Shown: positions 7,252 to 16,856 of the stretch, one piece after another
Numbering within the stretch: position 1 is the stretch's first letter
Layout: each line of letters starts with the position of its first letter
Assembly (NCBI GenBank): GCA_964423205.1
Contig: CAYRDX010000007.1
Coordinates: 38,506-102,505 of the forward strand
Origin: UBA6168 sp964423205
GTDB lineage: Bacteria > Bacteroidota > Bacteroidia > Chitinophagales > Saprospiraceae
DNA: 64,000 nt
Direction: 5' to 3'
The notes under the pieces: model-generated
Database searches by the model: none
Told to the model about the DNA's origin: nothing
What the model saw: the letters and a program-made list of their open reading frames with translations, nothing else
Translations under genes and position numbers: made by a program

Positions 7252-8751
7252 CTAGTAACGCCTTTTAACTTTGGAATGTTTGGTCTTAAAAGTATTACCT
7301 CCCAAATCTTCATTACCAGTAGCGCCTCCGGTGCGGGTCATGGCACAGCGGAAACCCAGATCGCGGTAGGATTTGTCTTCATCCCGAAATCTTCTTGTCC
7401 CTGGACTGAGCCAGAATGCGCGATCCTGCCAGGATCCACCCTTGATAACACGTGCTTTATCGCTTATCAATGTCGTGTTGCCGTAATCGTAACTGGCTTC
7501 AGAAATATTATCTCCATCAAGATAATTAAATGGCTGCCCTACTTTATAGTTCTCGCGTGTTGCGACTTCATCATCCTCGACATAGCGATAGCGCAGACGA
7601 CCCAAACTGTCTTTTTCAACCGGTTTGCCATTTTCATCGAGAACCTTGGTTTGAAACCTGTTACCCCTGTAAGGATTCAGGTCGTGTTGTTCCACGTCTT
7701 TCAGTGTTCCGGGAGTCAGTGGCCTATAGAGGTCCATGGTCCACTCATTCACGTTACCTGCCATATTGTAAAGTCCAAAATCATTAGGCATAAATGACCG
7801 GACAGGTGCTGTCATACTGGCAGCATCGTTGAGTTTTCCTGCCATACCCATGTAGTCACCCCTGCTGCGCTTAAAGTTGGCCAGCAATTCACCCTGGTGT
7901 TTGTCGCGTTTTTGATAACGGACGGTATTCTTGTTCCATGGATAAATCCTACGGTCAGAAATTCTTTCGTCTTTTTCTGAAACTATATTGCCTTTCAAAC
8001 CGAGAGCGGCATATTCCCATTCTGCTTCTGTTGGCAAACGGTAGGAAGGCAATAATATCCCGTCTTCAAAACGAACAGGTCTTTCACCACCAGTGGCTAC
8101 GTCTTTCAGGTTTCTGCGGACATCACCCTGGTACTGACCTGCGAAATAAGCTTCTGTATTGAAATTGTCTTCGTCCTTTTGTTCAGGATTAGGATTCAGG
8201 ATACCCCTCTGAATGAGTATCATTTCGTTAACCCTGTCAGTACGCCACTTTGCGTATTCGTTGGCCTGGTTCCAGGTGACACCAACAACTGGATAATCAT
8301 TGTAGGAAGGATACCTGAAATAGGTTTCTACCAACGGCTCATTGTAGGCGAGTTCTTCGCGCCAGACTAGTGTATCGGGAAGTGCATTCAAATATACTTC
8401 CGGATAAGATTCACCGAACACCCTATTAAGCCATGAAATGTATTCACGGTAGTCTATGTTAGCTACTTCAGTTTCATCCATATAAAATGAAGAGACCGTC
8501 ACCCGTCGGGGAATAGCGTTCCACTCATAGCTTACATCCTGGTCGGTCAAACCCATTGTTACTGTACCACCTTCAACGAGTACCAGATTAGGGCCTGTGG
8601 CCTGACCTTCATAGGTAACTTTTTCAAATCCTCCCCATTTGGCATCATTGTAAGCCCATCCTGTTGTGGATGAAGATTCTTTTCTGCCGCAAGAAGCAAA
8701 CACTAATAGTGCTGTAAAAAGGACAGAACCATACTTCAACAGATTTTTCAT
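7252..8751 (-). CDS. gldJ: Gliding motility / T9SS lipoprotein GldJ
   Basis: Outer-membrane lipoprotein of the formylglycine-generating-enzyme (FGE/sulfatase-modifying) fold, needed for gliding and stabilising GldK/T9SS components in Flavobacterium. The start is the ATG at 8751, not an upstream codon, because it gives a lipoprotein signal with lipobox ending FASC at Cys21. Family marks: NLVLVEGGTVTMG, IPRRVTVSSFYMDETEVAN, YPVVGVTWNQANEYAKWR, YRLPTEAEWEYAA, MAGNVNEWTMD and RVIKGGSWQD, ending DLGFRCAM. The fold is kept, but a catalytic role is not expected. It lies downstream of porP/sprF and beside divergent porU-porV. From memory, F. johnsoniae also keeps porV, porU and gldJ adjacent. GldJ is preferred over GldK because of the TGWAYNDAKWGGFE start. 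Confidence 0.9.
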   Translation of the reverse strand: MKNLLKYGSVLFTALLVFASCGRKESSSTTGWAYNDAKWGGFEKVTYEGQATGPNLVLVEGGTVTMGLTDQDVSYEWNAIPRRVTVSSFYMDETEVANIDYREYISWLNRVFGESYPEVYLNALPDTLVWREELAYNEPLVETYFRYPSYNDYPVVGVTWNQANEYAKWRTDRVNEMILIQRGILNPNPEQKDEDNFNTEAYFAGQYQGDVRRNLKDVATGGERPVRFEDGILLPSYRLPTEAEWEYAALGLKGNIVSEKDERISDRRIYPWNKNTVRYQKRDKHQGELLANFKRSRGDYMGMAGKLNDAASMTAPVRSFMPNDFGLYNMAGNVNEWTMDLYRPLTPGTLKDVEQHDLNPYRGNRFQTKVLDENGKPVEKDSLGRLRYRYVEDDEVATRENYKVGQPFNYLDGDNISEASYDYGNTTLISDKARVIKGGSWQDRAFWLSPGTRRFRDEDKSYRDLGFRCAMTRTGGATGNEDLGGNTFKTKHSKVKRRY

Positions 8752-8787
8752 CACTTTGTATAAAATTTTACTTTGAATAAAGCCCCG

Positions 8788-8795
8788 CAAAAATA
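8788..8795 (-). promoter_or_regulatory. Possible gldJ -7 element
   Basis: On the minus strand this reads TATTTTTG, matching the Bacteroidota -7 word TAnnTTTG, about 37 bp before the gldJ ATG. No TTG at the expected 19-21 nt upstream is seen, so the promoter is only half supported. Confidence 0.35.
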
Positions 8796-8889
8796 GAAAA
8801 GTAGCATTCAATTTATCGTATTGCGGAGTTAATTTACTATTGTGAAGAAAACGTTTTAAGATTTTTTATGGTGTACAAGCGTCACCATT

Positions 8890-9924
8890 TCAACGGAATA
8901 TTTTAAAGCAATCATTGTACCGTTGATTAAACCGGTTGCGTTTTCGGGTTTCACTTTCGTCAAAATTGAGGACCACAGAAACTTCGTGTGTTCCTCCGGA
9001 AGGCGCCAGTGCTGACACTGTGAAATCATAACTGTAGCCAATTTTCAAAATATCGTACTGAAAGCCCACCATTCCAATTGCTGCGTCTGAGTTACTAAAA
9101 GCATATCGATACCACGCTCCTGCAAAGGCCGGACCCATACTGTAATAAGCCCCTATGGTAATTTGGCCCTGGTCACCCTGTTTGACGAACAGGATACTCG
9201 GCGAAATAAACGACCCCTTACCGCGAATATTGCCTTTCTTAACAGTGAAAAAAGCTCCTCCTTGCAAGGTTACCCTCAATGGAAGCCCCCTGGAAAGCCC
9301 GTCATTGATATTCAAAATGCTTTCATTGGGAGTAGTGAGGTGTTGTAACGCAATTCCTGTGTAATAGTTCTGTGAATTGAGCAACATCCCGGCACCAACA
9401 TCGAAAGTTGTTTTATTGAGGTTTTCCGGTCTTATCTCATTGGTAGGATTCAGATTACCGGATGGATCGTAGGCGCCCTTAATTGGATCAATCTGGTCGA
9501 GGAAAATGAGTTTATCCCAGTCCACCCTTGTTTGCCTGAAGCCTGCATTGATGCCGAGTTTTATTTGCAAAGCATCATTCATTTGGGCAAGGTAACTGTA
9601 ATAAGCACCTGCTGAGGTAGTCCGTAGTAAGCCCCCACCTGAGTTATCAGAAACAACCAATAAACCCAATCCACTGTTAAATGCCGGGATAAATTGATCG
9701 AAGGATGCCGAATAAGTGGAATAAGCGGTGTACCCGTTATCCGCCAGGCCCGGCCATTCGTTGCGATAACTCAATGCAATTCTGGGTGAAAAGGTCATAC
9801 CTGCAAATGCCGGATTGGCAACCAATGGGGTAGCATAAAACTGACTGAATATAACATCCTGAGCAGGAAGCGAAAGGGTAAATAGTCCCCAAAAGGCCAA
9901 TATTTGAAGTAACTGTCTTATCAT
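8890..9924 (-). CDS. PorP/SprF family T9SS outer-membrane protein
   Basis: Outer-membrane beta-barrel of the PorP/SprF family. PorP works with the T9SS core, while SprF-like members help secrete or anchor particular adhesins. The 344 residues begin with a signal peptide (ATG at 9924, cleavage near LSLPAQ) and then the family mark DVIFSQFYATPLVANPAFAG. Repeated YSYLAQ, YYTGIALQHL and GFQYDILKIGYSYDF strands follow. It is the first gene of a minus-strand pair with gldJ, 138 bp apart, and diverges from porU. The dedicated cargo partner is not next to it. It could serve the adhesin at 20505-27545, but that gene is 10 kb away, so this is only a guess. Confidence 0.85.
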   Translation of the reverse strand: MIRQLLQILAFWGLFTLSLPAQDVIFSQFYATPLVANPAFAGMTFSPRIALSYRNEWPGLADNGYTAYSTYSASFDQFIPAFNSGLGLLVVSDNSGGGLLRTTSAGAYYSYLAQMNDALQIKLGINAGFRQTRVDWDKLIFLDQIDPIKGAYDPSGNLNPTNEIRPENLNKTTFDVGAGMLLNSQNYYTGIALQHLTTPNESILNINDGLSRGLPLRVTLQGGAFFTVKKGNIRGKGSFISPSILFVKQGDQGQITIGAYYSMGPAFAGAWYRYAFSNSDAAIGMVGFQYDILKIGYSYDFTVSALAPSGGTHEVSVVLNFDESETRKRNRFNQRYNDCFKIFR

Positions 9925-10139
9925 TGACGCCAGATAATGAGGGTCTTAGGAAACGAAATGGGTGGTTTTTATCGTTTTGTTTATTGACTAACTTAAACCA
10001 AAGGGTGTTAAAAACAATCAGGGATATTCTAAGTTCCCAATTCAGAACGTTTTTGTACGGTTCGAAATTGCTGTTGGAACACCATCAGTTCTACATGGCC
10101 AACAGATTAGGCTTGAATATTCTCACTATTGTGCAAGAT

Positions 10140-13100
10140 ATGAAGATTTTATGGACAACTGCGTTGCTCGCTCTTCCACTTACATTGGCTTTTGCCAATA
10201 CGCCGACATCTATCAGGGGCACTATTAGTTGGAAGAATTCCGTCACTCAGAGACTGGAAGACTCAGGAAGAAGCATAACTATTTTGCGCTTTGATGGTGC
10301 TGTTTATCGTGAACACAACCCCGGCTTGCCCCATTTTTCACAAACTTTCCATATTCAGGGTTATGGTAAAGTCGAAGCGTATTTCACCAACATGGACTTT
10401 GAGCCAATGGACTTGAGTTCATCAACCTGGCTTGACCAAATATCTTCTGAAATCCCCATTGCCACCCGTGTTGAACAGGACGGGTCAGAGTATTTTGGCA
10501 CCATTTCCTTCCTGCCCCTTCGCAAGGTTGGTTCGAACATTGAAAGGCTCACCAGTTTTGAAATCAGAATAATTTACAAGGCAACTGATTACCCGGTAAA
10601 AGAAAGAGGAGGAAATACTTTTACTTCAGTTCTGGCCGATGGTGAGATATACAAGTTTGCTGTCAATGAAAGTGGCGTTCACAAACTGGATTATGACTTC
10701 CTGAAAAACAAACTCGGAATTGCCATTGACAATATTGACCCCAGAACCATCAAGCTATTTGGAAATGGTGGTGGAGTCCTGCCTGAAACGGTTGGCACGC
10801 CTCGTGCCGATGACCTTATCGAAAATGCCATCGAGATTTCAGGTGAAGCAGATGGAAAATTTAACACAGGCGATTTTATCCTTTTTTATGCAGAATCATC
10901 GGATAGGACAGTTTATGACCCTGGTGGGAGTTTTTACAGCAGGCCAAGAAACTTCTACGATCAAAAGAATTACTACTTTCTCAAAATAAGCCCAGGCAAT
11001 GGACTTAGAATTAAAAACCAGGCATCAGTGCCGGGCAGTACATATACTTCCACCAGCTACGACGATTTTATTCATTACGAACCTGAGAATTCCAATTTAC
11101 TTCATGATTGGGCCTATGGACAAGGCTCAGGCAGGCAGTGGTTTGGTGATTATTTCAAAGTTGCAGTTACAAAAAACTATGATGAACAGTACAAAGTGGA
11201 TAACCTCATTGCCAGTGCACCTGTGAAATTCAGTGCCGTCTTGGCTGCCCGTATTCAAAGCGGTTCTTTTGGCAGGTTTACTTTGACTGCCAATGGAAGA
11301 ACATTCTCCACCTCCAACTTCAGCACGACCTTTGGTGGTTCAACGGATAATTTTGCCAGCATGCAAACCCTTACCGGCGAATTTATACCCGGTAGTGCTC
11401 AACTCCAGGTCAGGCTGGATTTCATAAAAGGCCCTGAGTCCTTTAATGAAGGATGGCTGGATTATTTGACCTTTAACTTCAAAAGGCAATTGGTCATGGT
11501 GGGTAATCAGATGACATTCAGGGATCGCCAATCCTTAAATGCACAAATCAGTACATTTCGACTTGGAAACGCTTCCTCCGGCACTGTGATTTGGGACATC
11601 ACCGAACCTTTGCGGCCATTGCGTCAGACCTCTGCAATTTCCGGAAACGAGCTTTCATTTTCCGTTTCAACCAATAACGCGGTAAGAGAGTTCATTGCAT
11701 TCAACAACAACACCGGATTTAAAGTAGCGGAAGCTGTGGGGAAAATACCCAACCAAAACCTGCATTCCACCACTGAGGCCGACTTGGTGATTGTTTATCC
11801 CAAAGCATTCCAGGTTGCCGCCGAAAAACTTGCCGCCCACAGAAAGGCTCATAGCAACCTGAAAGTAGCATTAGCCGAAACCGGACAGTTGTATAACGAA
11901 TTCTCTTCGGGAAGAAAGGATGTGAGCGCCATCAGGGATTTTGTGAAAATGGTGTATGACCGCAGTCCAAATCGCCTACGATATTTGCTTTTACTGGGAG
12001 ATGGTTCTTTCGACAGCAGGAACTTATACAAACTAGGTGGCGATTTTGTCCCTATTTACGAAACAGCAAACTCTGTGAGCCCGATTTATGCCTTCCCCAG
12101 CGACGATTATTTCGCTTTACTCAGCGATGACGAAGGAGGCAATATCAATTATGGGTTGCTCGATATTTCGGTTGGAAGACTTCCTGTGAAAACAGCCCGT
12201 GAAGCTGAGGATGTCGTAAACAAGATTATTCATTACGACTCCAACCCCATCGGACTCAGAGATTGGCGCAATCGGGTAGCCTTCTTTGGCGATGATGAAG
12301 ACTACAATTTGCACACAGGTGATGCGGATGGAATAGCAACAGCTTTAGCTGCTAAAAACCCGAACCTGAACATTGATAAAATATACCTGGATGCCTTTCC
12401 GCAGGAGGCAACACCTGGCGGAACCCGCATCCCACTTGCAACTGAAGCATTGAATAACAGCATGTTCAAGGGCCTGCTTGCCTGGATATATCTGGGGCAT
12501 GGAGGCACTAAAGGATTAACACAGGAAAGAGTCCTTAAAATCGAGGATATCCTTGCGTGGAAAAACTTCGATAACATGCCCCTTATCATCACAGCAACCT
12601 GCTCCTTTGCGGCCTTTGATAATCCGGCATTCACATCGGCAGGTGAGCTTGCACTGCTGAATAAAAAAGGTGGAGCTATCGGATTGTACTCCACTGTCAG
12701 ACCTGTTTTTGCCAGTTCAAATGAACGACTGACGAGGGCCTCCGTCGACACCTTGTTTTACAAACTGAATAAAGAAGTGCCTACACTTGGCGAAGTGCTC
12801 CGCCTGAGTAAAAACAAAACTGGCGACCCTTCCAATTCCCGAAAGTTTTTGCTTATCGGCGACCCGTCTCAAAAACTGGCATTACCCAATTACCGCGTAA
12901 TAACCACGGGTATCAATAACATAAATGTAAGTTCCGGTACGCCGGATACTATCAAAGCCCTCCAAAAGGTGAATGTAGAAGGCGAAGTGAGGGATGATGC
13001 CGGAAATTTGGTGACCAACTTCAATGGGATTATCTACCCTACAGTTTTCGATAAAAAAATCAGGTACCGCACTTTGGCACAGGATCCGGATAGTCCACCT

Positions 13101-14003
13101 TTCGACTTTGACCTCCAGAAAAATGTTATTTTCAAAGGCCGGGCTAGTGTGGTTAATGGGAAATTCAAGTTCAGTTTCGTAGTCCCAAAGGATATCGACT
13201 ACAAGTACGGCCTATCGAAAATCAGTTACTATGCTTCAGATGAACTAAAATTCGAGGATGCCTCCGGCAATTATCAGACTCTGACCGTTGGCGGCACTTA
13301 CGACCAGGCCCTTGCGGATAACAAAGGCCCAAAGGTTGATGTATTCATAAATGACGAAAATTTCGTTTTTGGAGGTATTACTACTTCTGACCCACATTTA
13401 TTTGTGAAACTTCAGGACGATAATGGAATTAATGTGGTTGGTAACAGCATTGGTCACGACCTCACCGGAGTATTGGACGACAACACCCAAAATACTTATG
13501 TGCTGAATGACTTTTATGAATCGGCACTCGATGATTATACAAAGGGTGAAATCAGGTATCCTTTGTCAAAACTGTCAGAAGGCAGGCACCGCATCAAAGT
13601 TACCGCATGGGATATTTCAAATAACTCATCAGAGGGTTACACGGAATTTGTCGTGGTCAATTCGGATGAAATTTCACTTCGTCATGTGTTAAATTTTCCC
13701 AATCCATTCACTACTTCTACCTGCTTTATGTTCGAACACAACAAAAGTGGCGTGGAATTGGACATATTAATACAGATTTACACGCTTTCAGGTCGATTGA
13801 TAAAAAATCTGGAGCAAAGAATAATTTCTGAAGGTAATCGTTTAGGCAATCATAATTGCCTTCAATGGAATGGTAGGGATGACTTTGGGGACCAGCTTGC
13901 TAAAGGAGTTTATCTCTACAAAGTGAAGCTCAGAAGTGCTAATGGAAACGGACAGTTCCTTGAAGGAGAAAGCGACTTTCAAAAATTAGTCATTTTGAAA
14001 TGA
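10140..14003 (+). CDS. porU: T9SS C-terminal signal peptidase PorU (C25 family)
   Basis: Cell-surface cysteine protease of the gingipain family. In the T9SS attachment complex it cuts off the C-terminal sorting domain of cargo and links the cargo to A-LPS. I start at ATG 10140 because it opens a clear signal peptide (MKILWTTALLALPLTLAFA); the frame is open further upstream to 9924, but that part lacks a signal and overlaps the porP/sprF region. About 1287 residues. The C25 core has GDGSFDSRN, the catalytic His787 in YLGHGG and catalytic Cys821 in TATCSFAAFD. The last 80 residues (LNFPNPFTTST... GVYLYKV) form the Ig-like C-terminal domain that PorU retains. It is followed by porV, 193 bp downstream, as in other T9SS genomes. 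Confidence 0.93.
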   Translation: MKILWTTALLALPLTLAFANTPTSIRGTISWKNSVTQRLEDSGRSITILRFDGAVYREHNPGLPHFSQTFHIQGYGKVEAYFTNMDFEPMDLSSSTWLDQISSEIPIATRVEQDGSEYFGTISFLPLRKVGSNIERLTSFEIRIIYKATDYPVKERGGNTFTSVLADGEIYKFAVNESGVHKLDYDFLKNKLGIAIDNIDPRTIKLFGNGGGVLPETVGTPRADDLIENAIEISGEADGKFNTGDFILFYAESSDRTVYDPGGSFYSRPRNFYDQKNYYFLKISPGNGLRIKNQASVPGSTYTSTSYDDFIHYEPENSNLLHDWAYGQGSGRQWFGDYFKVAVTKNYDEQYKVDNLIASAPVKFSAVLAARIQSGSFGRFTLTANGRTFSTSNFSTTFGGSTDNFASMQTLTGEFIPGSAQLQVRLDFIKGPESFNEGWLDYLTFNFKRQLVMVGNQMTFRDRQSLNAQISTFRLGNASSGTVIWDITEPLRPLRQTSAISGNELSFSVSTNNAVREFIAFNNNTGFKVAEAVGKIPNQNLHSTTEADLVIVYPKAFQVAAEKLAAHRKAHSNLKVALAETGQLYNEFSSGRKDVSAIRDFVKMVYDRSPNRLRYLLLLGDGSFDSRNLYKLGGDFVPIYETANSVSPIYAFPSDDYFALLSDDEGGNINYGLLDISVGRLPVKTAREAEDVVNKIIHYDSNPIGLRDWRNRVAFFGDDEDYNLHTGDADGIATALAAKNPNLNIDKIYLDAFPQEATPGGTRIPLATEALNNSMFKGLLAWIYLGHGGTKGLTQERVLKIEDILAWKNFDNMPLIITATCSFAAFDNPAFTSAGELALLNKKGGAIGLYSTVRPVFASSNERLTRASVDTLFYKLNKEVPTLGEVLRLSKNKTGDPSNSRKFLLIGDPSQKLALPNYRVITTGINNINVSSGTPDTIKALQKVNVEGEVRDDAGNLVTNFNGIIYPTVFDKKIRYRTLAQDPDSPPFDFDLQKNVIFKGRASVVNGKFKFSFVVPKDIDYKYGLSKISYYASDELKFEDASGNYQTLTVGGTYDQALADNKGPKVDVFINDENFVFGGITTSDPHLFVKLQDDNGINVVGNSIGHDLTGVLDDNTQNTYVLNDFYESALDDYTKGEIRYPLSKLSEGRHRIKVTAWDISNNSSEGYTEFVVVNSDEISLRHVLNFPNPFTTSTCFMFEHNKSGVELDILIQIYTLSGRLIKNLEQRIISEGNRLGNHNCLQWNGRDDFGDQLAKGVYLYKVKLRSANGNGQFLEGESDFQKLVILK

Positions 14004-14078
14004 GTAAGTACGATTGATAACATTCTTCCTTTCTGAATCTTATCTATCGCTACAACTACACTATAACACCAATTTTTA

Positions 14079-14168
14079 AGTAATGAGTCAAAAATAAAGT
14101 TGCCAAATTGTTTTCTTAACCACTTGAAAATCAGTTGGAAAACTTTTGCCTTTTGCCTTTTTACTTTT
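14079..14168 (+). repeat. 90-bp dispersed intergenic repeat, copy A
   Basis: This segment between porU and porV is the reverse complement of 36288-36377, with 89 of 90 bases identical by eye (the one difference is T at the AAAGTTGCC position here against A in the other copy). It begins AGTAATGAGTC and ends in a run built from TTTTGCC and TTTTTAC units. It does not code for protein in either place. Confidence 0.9.
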
Positions 14169-14196
14169 GCCTTTTTACTAAATTCGAAAGTATCTC

Positions 14197-15435
14197 ATGA
14201 AAGTTTTACAAGTTAAGTTATTTGCTTTGGTGACTGCCTTTTCGTTTTTGTTTATTGCGGAAACAAATGCACAGTGTTTTAAGGATAGCAGTGGGAGGTG
14301 GGTAAATCCCGATGGTTCGGATTGTACCAATACCATTTTAACAGCAGTACCATTCCTCCGGATAGTTGCCGATGCCCGTTCTGGGGCAATGGGTGACGCC
14401 GGAATTGCTATTTCTACGGATGCCAATGCCATGCATTTCAACCAATCCAAGCTCGTATTTGCTGACAAACCACTGAGTATTTCCGCTACATACACACCAT
14501 GGTTAAGGGCCCTCGGATTAAATGACGTGTATTTGGCCTATCTCACTGGTTATTACAAACTGGATGACCTTCAGGCTTTTGGAATCGGATTGCGCTATTT
14601 CTCCCTCGGAGCTATTAATTTTACGGATGAAAATGGCACACCGCTGAATACAGGACGACCTAATGAGTTCGATTTCAATATTGCATATTCCAGAAAGCTG
14701 ACCGATAAATTCTCCGCTGCAGTAGGCGCTAAATTTATTTATTCCAATCTGGCAGCCGGTCAGCAAGTGGATGGGCAACTTATAGAAGCAGGAACGGCAG
14801 GAGCAGCTGACATTTCGTTTACCTATAAAACGGAACTGGATGCTGGCGGAAAAAAAAGCGACCTGTTGATTGGCACCGCTATTTCAAACATTGGCTCCAA
14901 GATCACTTATACAAACGCAGCCAATAAACAAAAGGATTTTCTCCCAACCAATCTTGGCCTTGGTGTTGGTTGGACGCTGAATTTTGACGACTACAATAGC
15001 CTGACAATTGCCGGTGATATCAATAAACTCCTGGTCCCAACCCGCTGTTTTGATGATCCGAATACTCCTGAAAATGAGTGCGATGGCGATGGTAATGGCA
15101 CACCCGACTGGAGAGAGCAATCACCCATTAAAGGGATGTTCAGTTCCTTCAATGATGCACCCAATGGTTTTAGTGAAGAGTTGAAAGAGTTCACCTTTTC
15201 AACTGGTCTCGAATACTGGTACGATAAACAATTTGCCATACGCGCCGGGTATTTCACCGAAAGCCGTTCTAAGGGTGACCGCCACTTCTTCACAGTCGGA
15301 CTTGGACTGAAATACAACATTTTTGGCTTGAACTTCTCTTACCTGGTTCCAACGACAAATCAGCGGAATCCCCTGGATAACACCCTGAGATTTTCATTGG
15401 TGTTTGACTTCGGAGCATTTCAGGCAGGTCAATAA
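14197..15435 (+). CDS. porV: T9SS outer-membrane shuttle protein PorV (LptO)
   Basis: FadL-like outer-membrane barrel that takes cargo from the T9SS translocon and hands it to PorU for sorting-domain removal. 412 residues with a signal peptide (MKVLQVKLFALVTAFSFLFI, cleavage near ETNAQ). The family signature follows: TAVPFLRIVADARSGAMGDAGIAISTD at about 47-73 (seen in two parts) and an NAMHFNQSKL segment. The end FGLNFSYLVP and LRFSLVFDF close the barrel. An Asp/Asn-rich insert near 280-310 (DDPNTPENECDGDGNG) looks like a calcium-binding surface loop. It lies downstream of porU and ends at a strong terminator. Confidence 0.93.
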   Translation: MKVLQVKLFALVTAFSFLFIAETNAQCFKDSSGRWVNPDGSDCTNTILTAVPFLRIVADARSGAMGDAGIAISTDANAMHFNQSKLVFADKPLSISATYTPWLRALGLNDVYLAYLTGYYKLDDLQAFGIGLRYFSLGAINFTDENGTPLNTGRPNEFDFNIAYSRKLTDKFSAAVGAKFIYSNLAAGQQVDGQLIEAGTAGAADISFTYKTELDAGGKKSDLLIGTAISNIGSKITYTNAANKQKDFLPTNLGLGVGWTLNFDDYNSLTIAGDINKLLVPTRCFDDPNTPENECDGDGNGTPDWREQSPIKGMFSSFNDAPNGFSEELKEFTFSTGLEYWYDKQFAIRAGYFTESRSKGDRHFFTVGLGLKYNIFGLNFSYLVPTTNQRNPLDNTLRFSLVFDFGAFQAGQ

Positions 15436-15452
15436 TTCGAAAGATTTGATCA

Positions 15453-15490
15453 CAAGAAAGGCGCTCTCAAACGGAGCGCCTTTCTTGTTT
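15453..15490. terminator. Bidirectional terminator after porV
   Basis: CAAGAAAGGCGCTC (15453-15466) and its perfect complement (15474-15487) form a 14-bp stem with a 7-nt loop, ending in T-rich sequence. It lies between the convergent porV and the ParA-partner gene and can serve both. Confidence 0.85.
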
Positions 15491-15513
15491 ATAAGATGTT
15501 TTTAATTGGGCTT

Positions 15514-16041
15514 TCAGATGCTGCCCTTGGATTGCTCGTAGTTTTTAATAAAATCAGCCACTATATCACTTAAAATGTCTTTTAGATAGGCTTTTTCCAT
15601 TCTTGCTATCTTCTTCAACTTTTCGAGCTTCTTCCTTTCAAAAGTTACGGTTAGCCGTTTAGTATTGGTGGAATCGGTAACAACCTCCATTGGGCTCGAC
15701 TCCACAGTACGACGAATCAATAAGTCTAAACCACTGTAAGGCCTTCTCCTATGAGTTTGCTGGTGAAAAGTTTTAACCTTGTTATTGCCATCACCTGACT
15801 CATTTCCTGATGAATGGTCATCGAATACCTCCTGAAGTGCCTCTTCCAATAAGGAATCAAGGTCGGTAGTGAAGTTTTTCCGGTGAGAAGTGGTCTTCCT
15901 TTCTCTGGTTTCATCCTCCTGATCTTCCTTTTTATTGGGCTCAAAAGGATTTCGCAGAAAAGCAGTACCTCTGCCTGTTACAGCCTTTGGGTCAGGTGTA
16001 AACAAATCAGCTAATCCGTCGGTAAATTTCTTTTTACTCAA
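15514..16041 (-). CDS. Small basic partner of ParA, possible ribbon-helix-helix DNA binder
   Basis: 175-residue protein of unknown function encoded 41 bp after parA, almost certainly in the same transcript. The N-terminal half is low-complexity and charged (FTDGLADLF, then acidic-basic stretches). The C-terminal 45 residues (KRLTVTFERKKLEKLKKIA... YLKDILSDIVADFIKNYE) read as one beta strand plus two helices, the outline of an Arc/MetJ type ribbon-helix-helix fold. Plasmid ParA proteins often pair with such a DNA-binding adaptor, so a centromere- or cargo-binding role is my inference. The frame starts with TTG at 16041, with no in-frame ATG between it and parA. ParB would be expected with a chromosomal ParA, and none is here. 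Confidence 0.7.
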   Translation of the reverse strand: MSKKKFTDGLADLFTPDPKAVTGRGTAFLRNPFEPNKKEDQEDETRERKTTSHRKNFTTDLDSLLEEALQEVFDDHSSGNESGDGNNKVKTFHQQTHRRRPYSGLDLLIRRTVESSPMEVVTDSTNTKRLTVTFERKKLEKLKKIARMEKAYLKDILSDIVADFIKNYEQSKGSI

Positions 16042-16082
16042 TGTTGAAAAAGATTGTTGCTGGGTGAATTACCGGATACCAA

Positions 16083-16856
16083 TTACTTGCTTTCAACAGC
16101 AACCGGAATTTCGACTCGTGCCAGGATTTCACGGCAAAGGTCCATGTAGTCCTGAGCACCTAAGCTTTGAGGGTTGTATTCAAAAATATCCTTTCGTTGT
16201 GATGGGGCTTCTGCCAAAGAAACGTTGTCGCGAATCAATGTTTCAAATACCTTTTCGCCGAAATATTTCTTAATGGTTTCCACTACATCCCTGTTAAGCA
16301 CCTTCCTGCCATCATACATTGTAGCGATAACACCGCCAATTTCAAGGTCCTTATTGAGGCGGAATTTCACCTTATCTACAACCTGTTTAATTTTTGCAAG
16401 ACCCTGCAATGCGAGGAACTGGGTTTGCAACGGAATATAGACATAATCACTCGCTGCCAGTGCGTTGAGGGCAAGCAAGCCAAGAGAAGGAGGGCAATCA
16501 ATTATGATATAATCGTACTCCTCGCGTAACGGCTCACAAAGTTCTTTCAGAATGTATTCGCGGCCAGCCTCGTTGATGAGTTCCATTTCAGCGCCCGACA
16601 AGTCGAGAGTGGAAATAACGACATCGAGGTTCTCCTTGAATGTGTAGGGTTCCAATTCTGACTCACCACGCATGGCTTCGTAAATGGTATTGGGTTGGCG
16701 GGATATGCCCAAAGAAACAGTCAGGTTTGCCTGAGGGTCCAGATCGATTAATAAAACCTTCTTTCCTAATTCAACCATTCCAGCACCGATGTTGATGGCA
16801 CTGGTAGTTTTTCCAACCCCTCCCTTGTGATTCAACAGTGAGATGATATTTCCCAT
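16083..16856 (-). CDS. ParA/Soj-family ATPase
   Basis: Walker-type ATPase that positions DNA or protein cargo on the nucleoid. 257 residues: deviant Walker A KGGVGKTT at 11-18, signature IDLDPQANLT at about 38-47, and Walker B-like IIIDCPPSLGLLALNAL at about 117-133. The C-terminal half contains RDNVSLAEAPSQ, typical of chromosomal Soj-like proteins. A TAnnTTTG-like word (TATTTTTG, 16912-16905 on the minus strand) sits 50 bp upstream of the ATG. Its partner is the small gene just downstream rather than a ParB. In Bacteroidota several ParA paralogues exist; whether this one segregates the chromosome cannot be told here. Confidence 0.9.
   Translation of the reverse strand: MGNIISLLNHKGGVGKTTSAINIGAGMVELGKKVLLIDLDPQANLTVSLGISRQPNTIYEAMRGESELEPYTFKENLDVVISTLDLSGAEMELINEAGREYILKELCEPLREEYDYIIIDCPPSLGLLALNALAASDYVYIPLQTQFLALQGLAKIKQVVDKVKFRLNKDLEIGGVIATMYDGRKVLNRDVVETIKKYFGEKVFETLIRDNVSLAEAPSQRKDIFEYNPQSLGAQDYMDLCREILARVEIPVAVESK

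Noticed and set aside
9924..10139. Upstream extension of porU to the ATG at 9924
   Set aside because: The extension has no signal peptide, its composition is unlike the mature protein, and the ATG at 10140 starts an ideal signal peptide.
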